NCBI RefSeq assembly: GCF_902170565.1
Contig: NZ_CABHXX010000034.1
Span: 48,282-112,281, forward strand
Origin: Yersinia thracica
Lineage (GTDB): Bacteria > Pseudomonadota > Gammaproteobacteria > Enterobacterales > Enterobacteriaceae
Length of the DNA stretch: 64,000 nucleotides
Direction of reading: 5' to 3'
In this document: piece after piece, positions 57,002 through 64,000 of the stretch
How positions within the stretch are numbered: position 1 is the stretch's first letter
Layout: each line of letters starts with the position of its first letter
Translations under genes and position numbers: made by a program
Notes under the pieces: generated by a model
Databases searched by the model: none
What the model was told of the DNA's origin: nothing
What the model saw: the letters and a program-made list of their open reading frames with translations, nothing else

Positions 57002-58741
57002 TCAGAAAGTTTCCCAATTCAGCGAGTCATCGGTAGACTTTTTATTTCCGCCGGTTTTATTCTGCCCCCCTGATGAAGGCGTTGGCGTTTTAAGGGAGGG
57101 GGCCGGATTACGCCCATTTAAATGGAAGACTGCAACCGCCTGAGTCAGTATCTCGGCCTGTTGCTCTAAAGACGCCGCAGCCGCTGACGCTTCCTGCACT
57201 AAAGAGGCGTTCTGCTGTGTTACGTTGTCCATCTCGGATACAGCTTGTGCAACCTGGCTGATTCCGCGACTTTGTTCATCAGAAGCTGATGCAATTTCAC
57301 CCATAATATCAGTTACATGCGTGACGGCCGTTACAATCTCTTTCATGGTTTTACCCGCATCAGAGACCAGAATTGAGCCATCACCAATAAGATCAACCGA
57401 GACTTCAATCAGCGATTCAATCTCTTTGGCTGCATCAGCACTGCGTTGAGCCAGATTGCGCACCTCACTGGCGACGACTGCAAATCCACGGCCTTGTTCA
57501 CCTGCACGGGCTGCTTCTACCGCAGCATTCAATGCCAGAATGTTGGTTTGGAAAGCAATACTATTAATTACGTTAGTAATTTCAGCAATTTTCATTGAGC
57601 TGAGGGATATTTTATCCATAGTGTCGACAACATCATTCACGATATCGCCACCTTGAGCAGCTTTACCTGATGCATTCGCCGCCAGTTGGCTGGCGTGGTG
57701 GGCATTTTCCGCATTTTGTTTAACCGTTGCGGTCAGTTGCTCCATGCTAGCTGCTGTCTGTTCCAGTGAAGCGGCTTGTTGCTCAGTTCGTGCTGAAAGA
57801 TCTGTATTGCCTAGGGCGATTTCGCTGGAGCCTTGATATATAGATTCGGCACTGCTGCGTACTGCTTCAACCGTGGAAGCTAACGAATCTTGCATTTGTT
57901 GAATATTATGACCTAACACACCGATTTCATTGCGGCCAAATGCCACGGGACTTTGTGTTAAATCCCCGTGAGCAATACGTTGAATACGCACTACCAACCA
58001 GTTAATCGGCTTGATAATGACTTTGCTGATCACTAAAAAAGCGATTATTGTCAATAAAATAGCCAGAATAAAGGCACCGCCCATCAGTATGTAACCGAGA
58101 TGCGCTTCTTGCTGAGCCGACTGATTAATTTGGTTGGCGAGTTCTGTGCGGTATTTAACTGCTTTCTGCAGCGGCTCGTTATAAGCGTCATCTAACTGAT
58201 TAAGTTTTTCTGCCTCTAGCGAGATAACTTCTTCAAAATGCCCCTCTTTAGTCGCTTCTAACATGAGTTTCATACCATCGTCGCGATATTGTTCATAAGC
58301 TTTTTTCAGTGGGCTGTCTAGGGCGATGTCAGTTTCGGATTTAGTGGGGCGGTTATAGTAGAGGTCAAACATTTGTTGCGACTGAGCAATACGATTTTCT
58401 GCATTCTTCAAGCCCTGTTGATAACCCGCGGCATCACCAATACGTGCCGACGATGCTGCCTGAATTAAAATAAGGCGTGCAGTACGTAAGTGGTTTGAGC
58501 TGTTAGAGAGGCCTAGGCGTATATCCAGTTCTTGAGTCGCTTCTTCAAGCGATTGGTTACTTTGTTTCAAGAAGTAGCCAGATGTACCAATTGCCGCTGC
58601 AAATAAAAGCAATATTCCCGCCAAAATGGCGATAAACAAAGTAACCAGACGCATATTATTAACAAACAATACTTTCGTCTCTTTATTATGTTCTGGCGTT
58701 ATTTTTATATCCAATGGCTTATGCGTACTTCCACGTTTCAT
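57002..58741 (-). CDS. Methyl-accepting chemotaxis protein with NWETF tether
   Basis: From the ATG at 58741 it has 579 aa. A membrane helix at about 32-55, a periplasmic four-helix-bundle sensor domain of about 160 residues, a second helix at about 215-240, a HAMP domain and the long signalling domain follow in order. The hairpin tip has [20 protein letters not shown] then [16 protein letters not shown]. The chain ends NWETF, the pentapeptide that recruits CheR and CheB, so this is a major high-abundance type receptor like Tsr/Tar. The ligand cannot be read. The frame extends to 58810 without a better start. Confidence 0.93.
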   Translation of the reverse strand: MKRGSTHKPLDIKITPEHNKETKVLFVNNMRLVTLFIAILAGILLLFAAAIGTSGYFLKQSNQSLEEATQELDIRLGLSNSSNHLRTARLILIQAASSARIGDAAGYQQGLKNAENRIAQSQQMFDLYYNRPTKSETDIALDSPLKKAYEQYRDDGMKLMLEATKEGHFEEVISLEAEKLNQLDDAYNEPLQKAVKYRTELANQINQSAQQEAHLGYILMGGAFILAILLTIIAFLVISKVIIKPINWLVVRIQRIAHGDLTQSPVAFGRNEIGVLGHNIQQMQDSLASTVEAVRSSAESIYQGSSEIALGNTDLSARTEQQAASLEQTAASMEQLTATVKQNAENAHHASQLAANASGKAAQGGDIVNDVVDTMDKISLSSMKIAEITNVINSIAFQTNILALNAAVEAARAGEQGRGFAVVASEVRNLAQRSADAAKEIESLIEVSVDLIGDGSILVSDAGKTMKEIVTAVTHVTDIMGEIASASDEQSRGISQVAQAVSEMDNVTQQNASLVQEASAAAASLEQQAEILTQAVAVFHLNGRNPAPSLKTPTPSSGGQNKTGGNKKSTDDSLNWETF

Positions 58742-58918
58742 TGTTAGTTCCGTTTCTATAGTCGCTCGAGGAAAGGTCCTTGCCTGATATACCCATACAT
58801 TCGAAGTCACCGCGTTGTCAGCTGTCTGGCGGTAACATCAATGATTGGAGTGCAGGCATCGCTACTTAAAATTAATCCACCCCTATATCTAAAATAATCT
58901 CAACACTCCTTTAAGAAC

Positions 58919-58945
58919 CTATCGGCAACGGACCTAAAATAGTTA
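58919..58945 (-). promoter_or_regulatory. Probable FliA promoter of the chemoreceptor gene
   Basis: On the minus strand TAACTATT (58938-58945) and GCCGATAG (58919-58926) have an 11-base spacer. Seven of eight -10 bases and five of eight -35 bases fit the sigma-28 consensus. It lies 178 bases before the ATG. Confidence 0.65.
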
Positions 58946-59341
58946 GGGTTATAAATGAGATCACGCTCTCATTTTTGGTGAAAGGTTCATTACATTTATG
59001 TAATAACGTCAAGGACTTGATAGGTATCTCCGGTTCAATGCCCCGTTGTACTTACCCGGTAGGGGGAATATTGATGGAGTTCACTGCGTAGGTGTTTTCC
59101 CACGAGGTGATATCGCCGTTCTCCAATAAATTATTTTGGGCTGTTTACGGTAATCATCAGCTGTTGTTTGCTGTGTTTTCATGCAACGTATCCGCAGCAA
59201 CTTCACATTTGCAGTGTAGTTACAAGAATAATGTTTTCTGGGGAAGCCTTATTTATAGCAATAGGATATCTAGCAGTGAAATAGGATTAATTTACGTCTT
59301 ATATTTTCGCTATTATCCTTATTATTTAATTGTTCTTAATC

Positions 59342-59358
59342 GGTTTAAGTTTTGTTTA
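59342..59358 (+). promoter_or_regulatory. PhoP box upstream of mgtCB
   Basis: GGTTTA (59342-59347), a 5-base spacer, and TGTTTA (59353-59358) form a perfect (G/T)GTTTA-N5-(G/T)GTTTA direct repeat. The -10 element is uncertain; TATCAT at 59380 is a candidate. Salmonella mgtC is a PhoP target, so low Mg2+ is the expected inducer here. Confidence 0.85.
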
Positions 59359-59424
59359 GAAATATAACCTTTACATGATTATCATAGACAACTATACTCT
59401 TGAAAAATTTCGGCGGAGAAACTA

Positions 59425-59466
59425 ATGGATACGCAAAGTAGTAGTCAAATAAGCAAGGCAAGCTAA
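59425..59466 (+). CDS. Leader minicistron 1 of mgtCB (13 codons)
   Basis: The ORF encodes MDTQSSSQISKAS and stops with TAA at 59464. GGCGGAG (59412-59418) gives a strong ribosome-binding site. Its 3' end overlaps the left arm of the hairpin at 59457-59495, so ribosome passage would melt that stem. The position, about 280 bases before mgtC, corresponds to mgtM in the Salmonella mgtCBR leader, but the peptide differs. Confidence 0.6.
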   Translation: MDTQSSSQISKAS

Positions 59467-59510
59467 CTTATCTCCCGACCGATTTGTTGCTTGCCGAAAC
59501 ATGGCGGGCA
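59457..59510 (+). promoter_or_regulatory. Two mutually exclusive hairpins in the mgtCB leader
   Basis: GGCAAGC (59457-59463, extendable to 59467 past one bulged base) pairs with GCTTGCC (59489-59495). The same right arm, TGCTTGCC (59488-59495), can instead pair with GGCGGGCA (59503-59510) with two G-U pairs. Only one stem can exist at a time. The left arm is covered when a ribosome finishes minicistron 1. Confidence 0.65.
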
Positions 59511-59541
59511 GCACCCTCTCTGTATTTCCTGAGCTGTGCAT

Positions 59542-59599
59542 ACCCAATAATGATTTTACTCGATGGATAATCATCGAGGATATTAATTCGGGTTTTTAT
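59542..59599 (+). terminator. Possible attenuator hairpin in the mgtCB leader
   Basis: An inner stem, CTCGATG (59559-59565) with CATCGAG (59572-59578), lies inside weaker outer pairing of ACCC-AATAAT with ATTAATT-CGGG. TTTTTATTAT follows. This is a plausible intrinsic terminator placed before minicistron 2. Confidence 0.5.
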
Positions 59600-59600
59600 T

Positions 59601-59657
59601 ATGGTATTTAACAGCCACTCACTCTTTCCTCCTGGCGCTAACACCGGTTATTGCTGA
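59601..59657 (+). CDS. Leader minicistron 2 of mgtCB (18 codons, Pro-Pro-Gly)
   Basis: The ORF encodes MVFNSHSLFPPGANTGYC and ends at TGA. It contains Pro-Pro-Gly, a sequence at which ribosomes stall without EF-P. In Salmonella the second leader ORF, mgtP, is proline-rich and senses proline charging. The ribosome-binding site here is weak (TCGGG). It is in the corresponding position, about 90 bases before mgtC. Confidence 0.45.
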   Translation: MVFNSHSLFPPGANTGYC

Positions 59658-59744
59658 TTTACCCTTAGGTATATATCAGCACAATTATCTGTGTGCTAAA
59701 TAGCACATGATTATTCTACCAATGATTAATTCATGGAGAGAATC

Positions 59745-60443
59745 ATGGCATTAACTCCTTTTGTCATAAATTTATTACTGGCGATGTGCTTGGGCGCATT
59801 AATTGGTGCCGAAAGACAATGGCGTCAGCGTATGGCCGGTTTACGGACTAATGCATTAGTTGCGACTGGTGCGGCAGTATTTATTCTCAGCTCTTATGCC
59901 ACCTCCCCGGATAGCCCGGGCCGTATTGCTGCTCAAGTGGTTTCAGGAATTGGTTTCTTGGGCGCTGGCGTTATTATGCGCGAAGGCATGAATATTCGAG
60001 GCTTAAATACGGCAGCCACCTTGTGGTGTTCCGCAGGGATTGGTGTGCTTTGTGGCCTGGGATTGTATTGGAATGCCGTTGCAGCAACCGCCGTTATTCT
60101 ATGTGCCAATATATTGCTGCGCGAGGCAGCACAACGCATTAATATGCAACCTCAACAACAAGCTGTTGATTTAGAAGTGCGTTACCGCATTCACGTGACA
60201 TGTGGCACGGAAGATGAAGTATTGGTTCGCACTCTGATTTTACAGGCATTGAATGGTATGGCATTACGATTGCAATCATTATGCAGCGCCGATATTGCCA
60301 AGCCTGGTCAACTAGAAGTCTGTGCTGAAATAATGGCAACGCCAGCAGCACAAAAAGAAATTGAAAGTATTGTTTGCCGAGTCAGTCTGGAGCGGAGTGT
60401 CAGTGCTATTCATTGGCGTATTGCATCAGAATTACCGGCATAA
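59745..60443 (+). CDS. mgtC: MgtC virulence/Mg2+-starvation protein
   Basis: 232 aa from the ATG at 59745; GGAG lies exactly 6 bases before it. An ATG at 59733 lacks such a site. The first 140 residues form several membrane helices with GAERQWRQRMAGLRTNALVA and GFLGAGVIMREG, the MgtC signature. A soluble ACT-like C-terminal domain follows. MgtC helps survival in macrophages and low Mg2+, and in Salmonella it inhibits the F1Fo ATP synthase. It is first in an mgtC-mgtB operon. Confidence 0.95.
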   Translation: MALTPFVINLLLAMCLGALIGAERQWRQRMAGLRTNALVATGAAVFILSSYATSPDSPGRIAAQVVSGIGFLGAGVIMREGMNIRGLNTAATLWCSAGIGVLCGLGLYWNAVAATAVILCANILLREAAQRINMQPQQQAVDLEVRYRIHVTCGTEDEVLVRTLILQALNGMALRLQSLCSADIAKPGQLEVCAEIMATPAAQKEIESIVCRVSLERSVSAIHWRIASELPA

Positions 60444-60512
60444 GTTGGGAAATTAATCTAATTTCAAATTAGCAGTCAATAATACTGACCCATGTGGTAG
60501 TAAGGAGTTGTT

Positions 60513-60554
60513 ATGGACGATCACCCCGGAATTAACTTAATTAGCCGCTGCTGA
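60513..60554 (+). CDS. Short ORF between mgtC and mgtB (13 codons)
   Basis: MDDHPGINLISRC is encoded from ATG 60513 to TGA 60554, with a perfect AAGGAG five bases upstream. It lies 69 bases after mgtC and 99 bases before mgtB. It may regulate mgtB translation or message stability. The spacing and binding site are too good to ignore, but no homologue is known to me. Confidence 0.45.
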   Translation: MDDHPGINLISRC

Positions 60555-60653
60555 TTAAATATAAAATTGGCAGCGCAATAATAGTTCAGCACATTTACCT
60601 CTCAATAATTGAGCGGATAAATCCTGTGCGTTTAGAATTAAAAGAGAAGCGTT

Positions 60654-63356
60654 ATGACCAAATTTAAAAAGACAGGTACAAGCCGTAGCAATAATAATAA
60701 AAAGCCTTTTACTATTGCATTAGAGGCTAAAAATAGCTTGGATCAAACATTATCTAAGTTAAATGCTAACTTGAATGGGCTAACAGAGGAAGATGCCAAA
60801 GAGCGGCTGGAATTATACGGCCTAAATGAAGTTGCGCATGAGAAAGCACCGCCGGCTCTGATTCAATTACTGGCTGCATTTAATAACCCATTTATTTTTG
60901 TTTTAATAATTTTGGCGGCAATCAGCTTTGTGACCGATTATTGGTTACCGCTACAACGTGGCGAGGAAACAGATCTTGTCGGTGCCAGCATTATTGTGAC
61001 CATGGTTTTAATCAGTGGATTACTGCGTTTTTGGCAGGAATACCGCACCAATAAAGCCGCAGAAACGTTGAAATCAATGGTGCGTACCACGGCCACGGTA
61101 CTGCGTCGTAATAGTCATAGCGCCCAGCCGACAAAACAGGAAATAGCCATTAAACAGTTGGTACCGGGCGATATTATTTTATTATCTGCCGGGGATATGA
61201 TTCCGGCTGATTTGCGCCTGATTAAATCCAGAGATTTGTTTATCAGTCAGGCAATCCTGACCGGTGAAGCGATACCCATTGAGAAATATGATGCAATGGG
61301 GTCCATTGCTCCAAAATCGGTGGAAGCAGATGCCAGTAGCGAAAGTGAATTACTTGAGTTATCTAATATTTGTCTGATGGGGACCAACGTTGCCAGTGGA
61401 ACGGCCATGGCCGTGGTTGTCGCCACCGGGGGGTATACTTATTTCGGGTCACTTGCGAAATCCATTGTGGGCAACCGTGCTCAAACTGCTTTTGACCGAG
61501 GGGTCAATAGTGTTAGTTGGCTATTAATTCGCTTTATGTTGGTGATGGTGCCGATCGTATTGCTGATCAATGGGTTTACAAAAGGGGATTGGAGTGAAGC
61601 GGCGCTGTTTGCGTTGGCGGTGGCGGTCGGATTGACACCTGAAATGTTGCCGATGATTGTCAGCTCCAATCTGGCTAAAGGTGCAATAGCGATGTCGCGG
61701 CGAAAAGTTGTCGTCAAGCGGCTGAATGCAATACAAAATTTTGGTGCGATGGATGTGCTGTGTACCGATAAAACGGGGACATTGACGCAAGACCGAATCA
61801 TTCTTGAACACCATTTAAATGTTCTTGGCAGCAATGACAGTAAAATATTACAACTGGCATGGCTTAACAGCTTCCATCAAAGCGGCATGCGCAATCTGAT
61901 GGATCAGGCGGTTATCAAATTTAGCCGTGGCAAGCCCGAAGTTGATGCTTTGCGCAGCTTCAATAAAGTTGATGAATTACCCTTTGATTTCATTCGCCGT
62001 CGTTTGTCGATTGTGGTGAAAGATGATCAGCAGCATCAAAAACTGATCTGCAAAGGTGCAGTAGAAGAAATGCTGAGTATCTGTACTTCAGTGCGCGAAG
62101 GCGATGAAATCTATCCGCTTGATGAAGCCCGCCGCGCCTCATTATTGGCATTAGCCACACAATATAATGAAGACGGTTTTCGTGTTTTACTGCTGGCAAC
62201 CCGCGAATTAGGCACCAAAATCAGCGAGTTACCTTTAAGTATTGCCGACGAGCGCGAGTTGGTTGTTCAAGGATTACTGACCTTCCTTGACCCGCCAAAA
62301 GAGAGTGCCGAGGCCGCGATTGCCGCATTGCGGGAAAATGGCGTTGCGGTAAAAGTATTAACCGGCGATAACCCGATTATTACCGCTAAAATCTGTCGCG
62401 ATGTTGGGTTGGAACCCGGAGAGCCGCTGAGTGGTCTTGATATTGAGCATATGGATGATGAAACACTGGCGCGTGAAGTGGAATTGCGCACGGTGTTCAC
62501 CAAACTGACTCCGCTGCAAAAATCACGTGTGCTGAAAATGCTGCAAAGCAATGGTCATACCGTCGGTTTCCTCGGGGATGGTATTAATGATGCACCGGCA
62601 TTGCGCGATGCTGATGTGGGAATCTCTGTTGATACCGGCACCGATATCGCCAAAGAGTCAGCAGATATCATTTTGCTCGAAAAGAATTTAATGGTATTGG
62701 AAGAAGGGGTTATTAAAGGGCGCGAAACTTTTGGGAATATTATTAAGTATTTGAACATGACCGCCAGCTCTAACTTCGGTAATGTTTTCTCTGTACTGGT
62801 TGCCAGTGCCTTTATTCCATTCTTGCCGATGCTGGCTATTCATTTACTGCTGCAAAACCTGATGTATGACATCTCCCAGCTCTCTCTGCCGTGGGATAAA
62901 ATGGACAAAGAGTTTTTGCGCAAACCACGTAAGTGGGATGCTAAAAATATTGGCCGCTTTATGCTGTGGATTGGGCCGACTTCGTCGATCTTTGATATCA
63001 CAACTTTTGCGCTGATGTGGTTTGTTTTCGCGGCCAACAGTGTCGAGCATCAGGCTTTGTTCCAGTCAGGTTGGTTTATTGAAGGTTTGTTGTCGCAAAC
63101 ATTAGTTGTTCATATGTTGCGCACGCAGAAAATTCCGTTTATTCAAAGCACCGCGGCATTGCCAGTGCTATTAACCACTGGGGTCATCATGGCGGTAGGT
63201 ATTTATATTCCATTCTCACCATTAGGAAATTTAGTCGGGCTACAACCACTGCCATGGCAATATTTCCCATGGTTGGCAGGGACACTGATCAGTTACTGTG
63301 TTGTTGCGCAACTGATGAAGCAGTTTTATATCCGCCGCTTCGGTAAATGGTTCTAA
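60654..63356 (+). CDS. mgtB: Mg2+-transporting P-type ATPase MgtB
   Basis: This 900-aa P3B-type ATPase has an N-terminal cytoplasmic segment, about ten membrane helices, an actuator domain with LTGE (T203, G204, E205), the phosphorylation motif DKTGTLT with D372, the KGA nucleotide-binding motif, and the hinge GDGINDAPALRDADVGISV. It imports Mg2+ into the cytoplasm at the expense of ATP. Position after mgtC makes it mgtB rather than mgtA; the proteins are alike. Gap to mgtC is 210 bases. Confidence 0.95.
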   Translation: MTKFKKTGTSRSNNNKKPFTIALEAKNSLDQTLSKLNANLNGLTEEDAKERLELYGLNEVAHEKAPPALIQLLAAFNNPFIFVLIILAAISFVTDYWLPLQRGEETDLVGASIIVTMVLISGLLRFWQEYRTNKAAETLKSMVRTTATVLRRNSHSAQPTKQEIAIKQLVPGDIILLSAGDMIPADLRLIKSRDLFISQAILTGEAIPIEKYDAMGSIAPKSVEADASSESELLELSNICLMGTNVASGTAMAVVVATGGYTYFGSLAKSIVGNRAQTAFDRGVNSVSWLLIRFMLVMVPIVLLINGFTKGDWSEAALFALAVAVGLTPEMLPMIVSSNLAKGAIAMSRRKVVVKRLNAIQNFGAMDVLCTDKTGTLTQDRIILEHHLNVLGSNDSKILQLAWLNSFHQSGMRNLMDQAVIKFSRGKPEVDALRSFNKVDELPFDFIRRRLSIVVKDDQQHQKLICKGAVEEMLSICTSVREGDEIYPLDEARRASLLALATQYNEDGFRVLLLATRELGTKISELPLSIADERELVVQGLLTFLDPPKESAEAAIAALRENGVAVKVLTGDNPIITAKICRDVGLEPGEPLSGLDIEHMDDETLAREVELRTVFTKLTPLQKSRVLKMLQSNGHTVGFLGDGINDAPALRDADVGISVDTGTDIAKESADIILLEKNLMVLEEGVIKGRETFGNIIKYLNMTASSNFGNVFSVLVASAFIPFLPMLAIHLLLQNLMYDISQLSLPWDKMDKEFLRKPRKWDAKNIGRFMLWIGPTSSIFDITTFALMWFVFAANSVEHQALFQSGWFIEGLLSQTLVVHMLRTQKIPFIQSTAALPVLLTTGVIMAVGIYIPFSPLGNLVGLQPLPWQYFPWLAGTLISYCVVAQLMKQFYIRRFGKWF

Positions 63357-63386
63357 CAGTATTTATGGATATTTAATATAACGAAA

Positions 63387-63408
63387 TCCGGGGCCGATAA
63401 GCCCCGGA
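63387..63408. terminator. Hairpin between convergent mgtB and uspC
   Basis: TCCGGGGC (63387-63394) and GCCCCGGA (63401-63408) with a 6-base loop form a strong stem. No long T-run follows on either strand, so termination may be incomplete. Confidence 0.7.
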
Positions 63409-63455
63409 ACTATAATGACTATTCATTACTCACGTGAATCCCTTATTCGTCTTTA

Positions 63456-63875
63456 TCAAAGAGGGACTATCAGTACATCTACCATGCTGGTATTAATCAG
63501 GCGAGCAGCTGAGCAGGAAAATTTATTCATTAGTCTTGTGCTGTGGTTGCCGCATATCACCAGGTCAATATGTTGTTGCTGACAAAAATAAGTGACGCTG
63601 TCAGCGAACTCACCATGAACCACGGTTCGGTTCTCAATGGGATAATCAGCATTGATAGCCAATTCATCCATAAATAACTGAGCTTCCTCTTGTAAAACGG
63701 ATCGCAAATCACCCAGCATGGGGGCCGCGTAGCTACTGTACATTTCTGGCTCTGTTGTCAGTGTAATCAATGAAACCCGGCCGTCATAAGGCCGCACGAT
63801 AGAAACGGCTTTATCTACCAATTGTTGACTATCGGGTGAAAGGGCCACTGCGACCAGCACATTACTGTATCCCAT
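63456..63875 (-). CDS. uspC: Universal stress protein UspC
   Basis: This 139-aa Usp-domain protein begins MGYSNVLVAVALSPDSQQL. Its IVRPYDGRVSLITLTTEPEM, AAPMLGDLRSVLQEEAQ and DLVICGNHS match E. coli UspC (YecG) in order. The ATP-binding Gly-rich signature of the UspF class is absent. In E. coli uspC lies near flhDC and affects motility and UV/salt tolerance. It may mark the start of a flagellar region beyond the window. Confidence 0.9.
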   Translation of the reverse strand: MGYSNVLVAVALSPDSQQLVDKAVSIVRPYDGRVSLITLTTEPEMYSSYAAPMLGDLRSVLQEEAQLFMDELAINADYPIENRTVVHGEFADSVTYFCQQQHIDLVICGNHSTRLMNKFSCSAARLINTSMVDVLIVPL

Positions 63876-64000
63876 TATTAAGCTCCCATAAGCGCGACTG
63901 TAGGGTAAAGATTAGGGGATCATATCTTTAAGAAAAGAGATTTAAATCACATTTGGGGTGGCTAGTAAAAAAGTCACTTTTAACATGCAGTTAAATAAAG

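Noticed and set aside
59092..59367. A 91-codon open frame upstream of the PhoP box
   Set aside because: Its start is TTG/ATG without a ribosome-binding site, its composition is that of AT-rich non-coding DNA, and the PhoP box lies inside its 3' end.
63393..63400. GCCGATAA as a possible FliA -10 element after mgtB
   Set aside because: It is part of a terminator-like hairpin and has no -35 partner at 11 bases; no gene follows on that strand.

Overview
The window looks like chromosomal DNA of a Yersinia, most likely a non-pestis species of the Y. enterocolitica group. This rests on recognition of protein families rather than a search: an AppA-type phytase of 441 aa, YlaC, DsrB, UspC, a KdoO-type Kdo hydroxylase, three tRNA-Asn genes of the kind used by the Yersinia high-pathogenicity island, and TATACCC-bounded palindromic repeats of a kind I associate with this genus. 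GC content is moderate, and AT-rich tracts lie around the regulators and fimbrial genes.

Layout. 1-2 kb: end of a sugar-phosphate gene set (a phosphate-binding TIM-barrel protein, a Cof-type HAD phosphatase, a DeoR regulator). 2.1-3.2 kb: cheV behind a near-consensus FliA promoter. 3.2-5.5 kb: TetR regulator, aldo/keto reductase and a 5'-truncated SDR gene. 5.9 kb: first tRNA-Asn. 6.1-12.3 kb: a complete chaperone-usher fimbrial operon (pilin, chaperone, usher, tip adhesin, second chaperone), downstream of a BvgAS/EvgAS-like phosphorelay at 12.7-17.2 kb. 17.9 kb: second tRNA-Asn. 18.2-26.3 kb: an AfuABC-type ABC importer beside UhpC-, UhpB- and UhpA-like sensing genes, with no UhpT in the window; probably hexose-phosphate sensing joined to ABC uptake. 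26.5-30.1 kb: a CitAB-like two-component system facing the wreck of a citrate-fermentation operon, in which the start of citC is joined to the end of a citT-like antiporter gene. 30.1-33.1 kb: a DctPQM TRAP transporter. 33.5-35.3 kb: a phosphopantetheinyl transferase and LpxO, followed by five 19-bp tandem repeats. 35.5-38.9 kb: an RluA-family synthase, third tRNA-Asn, MtfA, a LolA-like exported protein that appears to start at ATT, and an SRPBCC protein. 39.6-44.3 kb: a second chaperone-usher operon with two DUF1120 pilins. 44.4-49.9 kb: a 30-codon membrane ORF, a glgC relic, phytase, a 66-aa orphan, KdoO, an Lrp-type regulator, YlaC. 50-55.8 kb: a quinone oxidoreductase, lacZ and lacI with a recognisable lac operator but no lacY. 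56.2-58.8 kb: a Csp protein, DsrB, and a chemoreceptor with a C-terminal NWETF tether. 59.3-63.4 kb: mgtC-mgtB with a PhoP box and a leader carrying two minicistrons and competing hairpins. 63.5 kb: uspC.

Common themes are environmental sensing (four two-component or phosphorelay sets, two chemotaxis genes, a PhoP-type Mg2+ leader), surface remodelling (two fimbriae, LpxO and KdoO), and uptake of phosphorylated or carboxylated substrates. Gene decay is plain: citC/citT fusion, glgC, a sugar-binding protein and an SDR gene are all broken. I saw no CRISPR array, insertion sequence or prophage. The most promising unexplained structure is the mgtCB leader at 59342-59744, together with a further 13-codon ORF between mgtC and mgtB.
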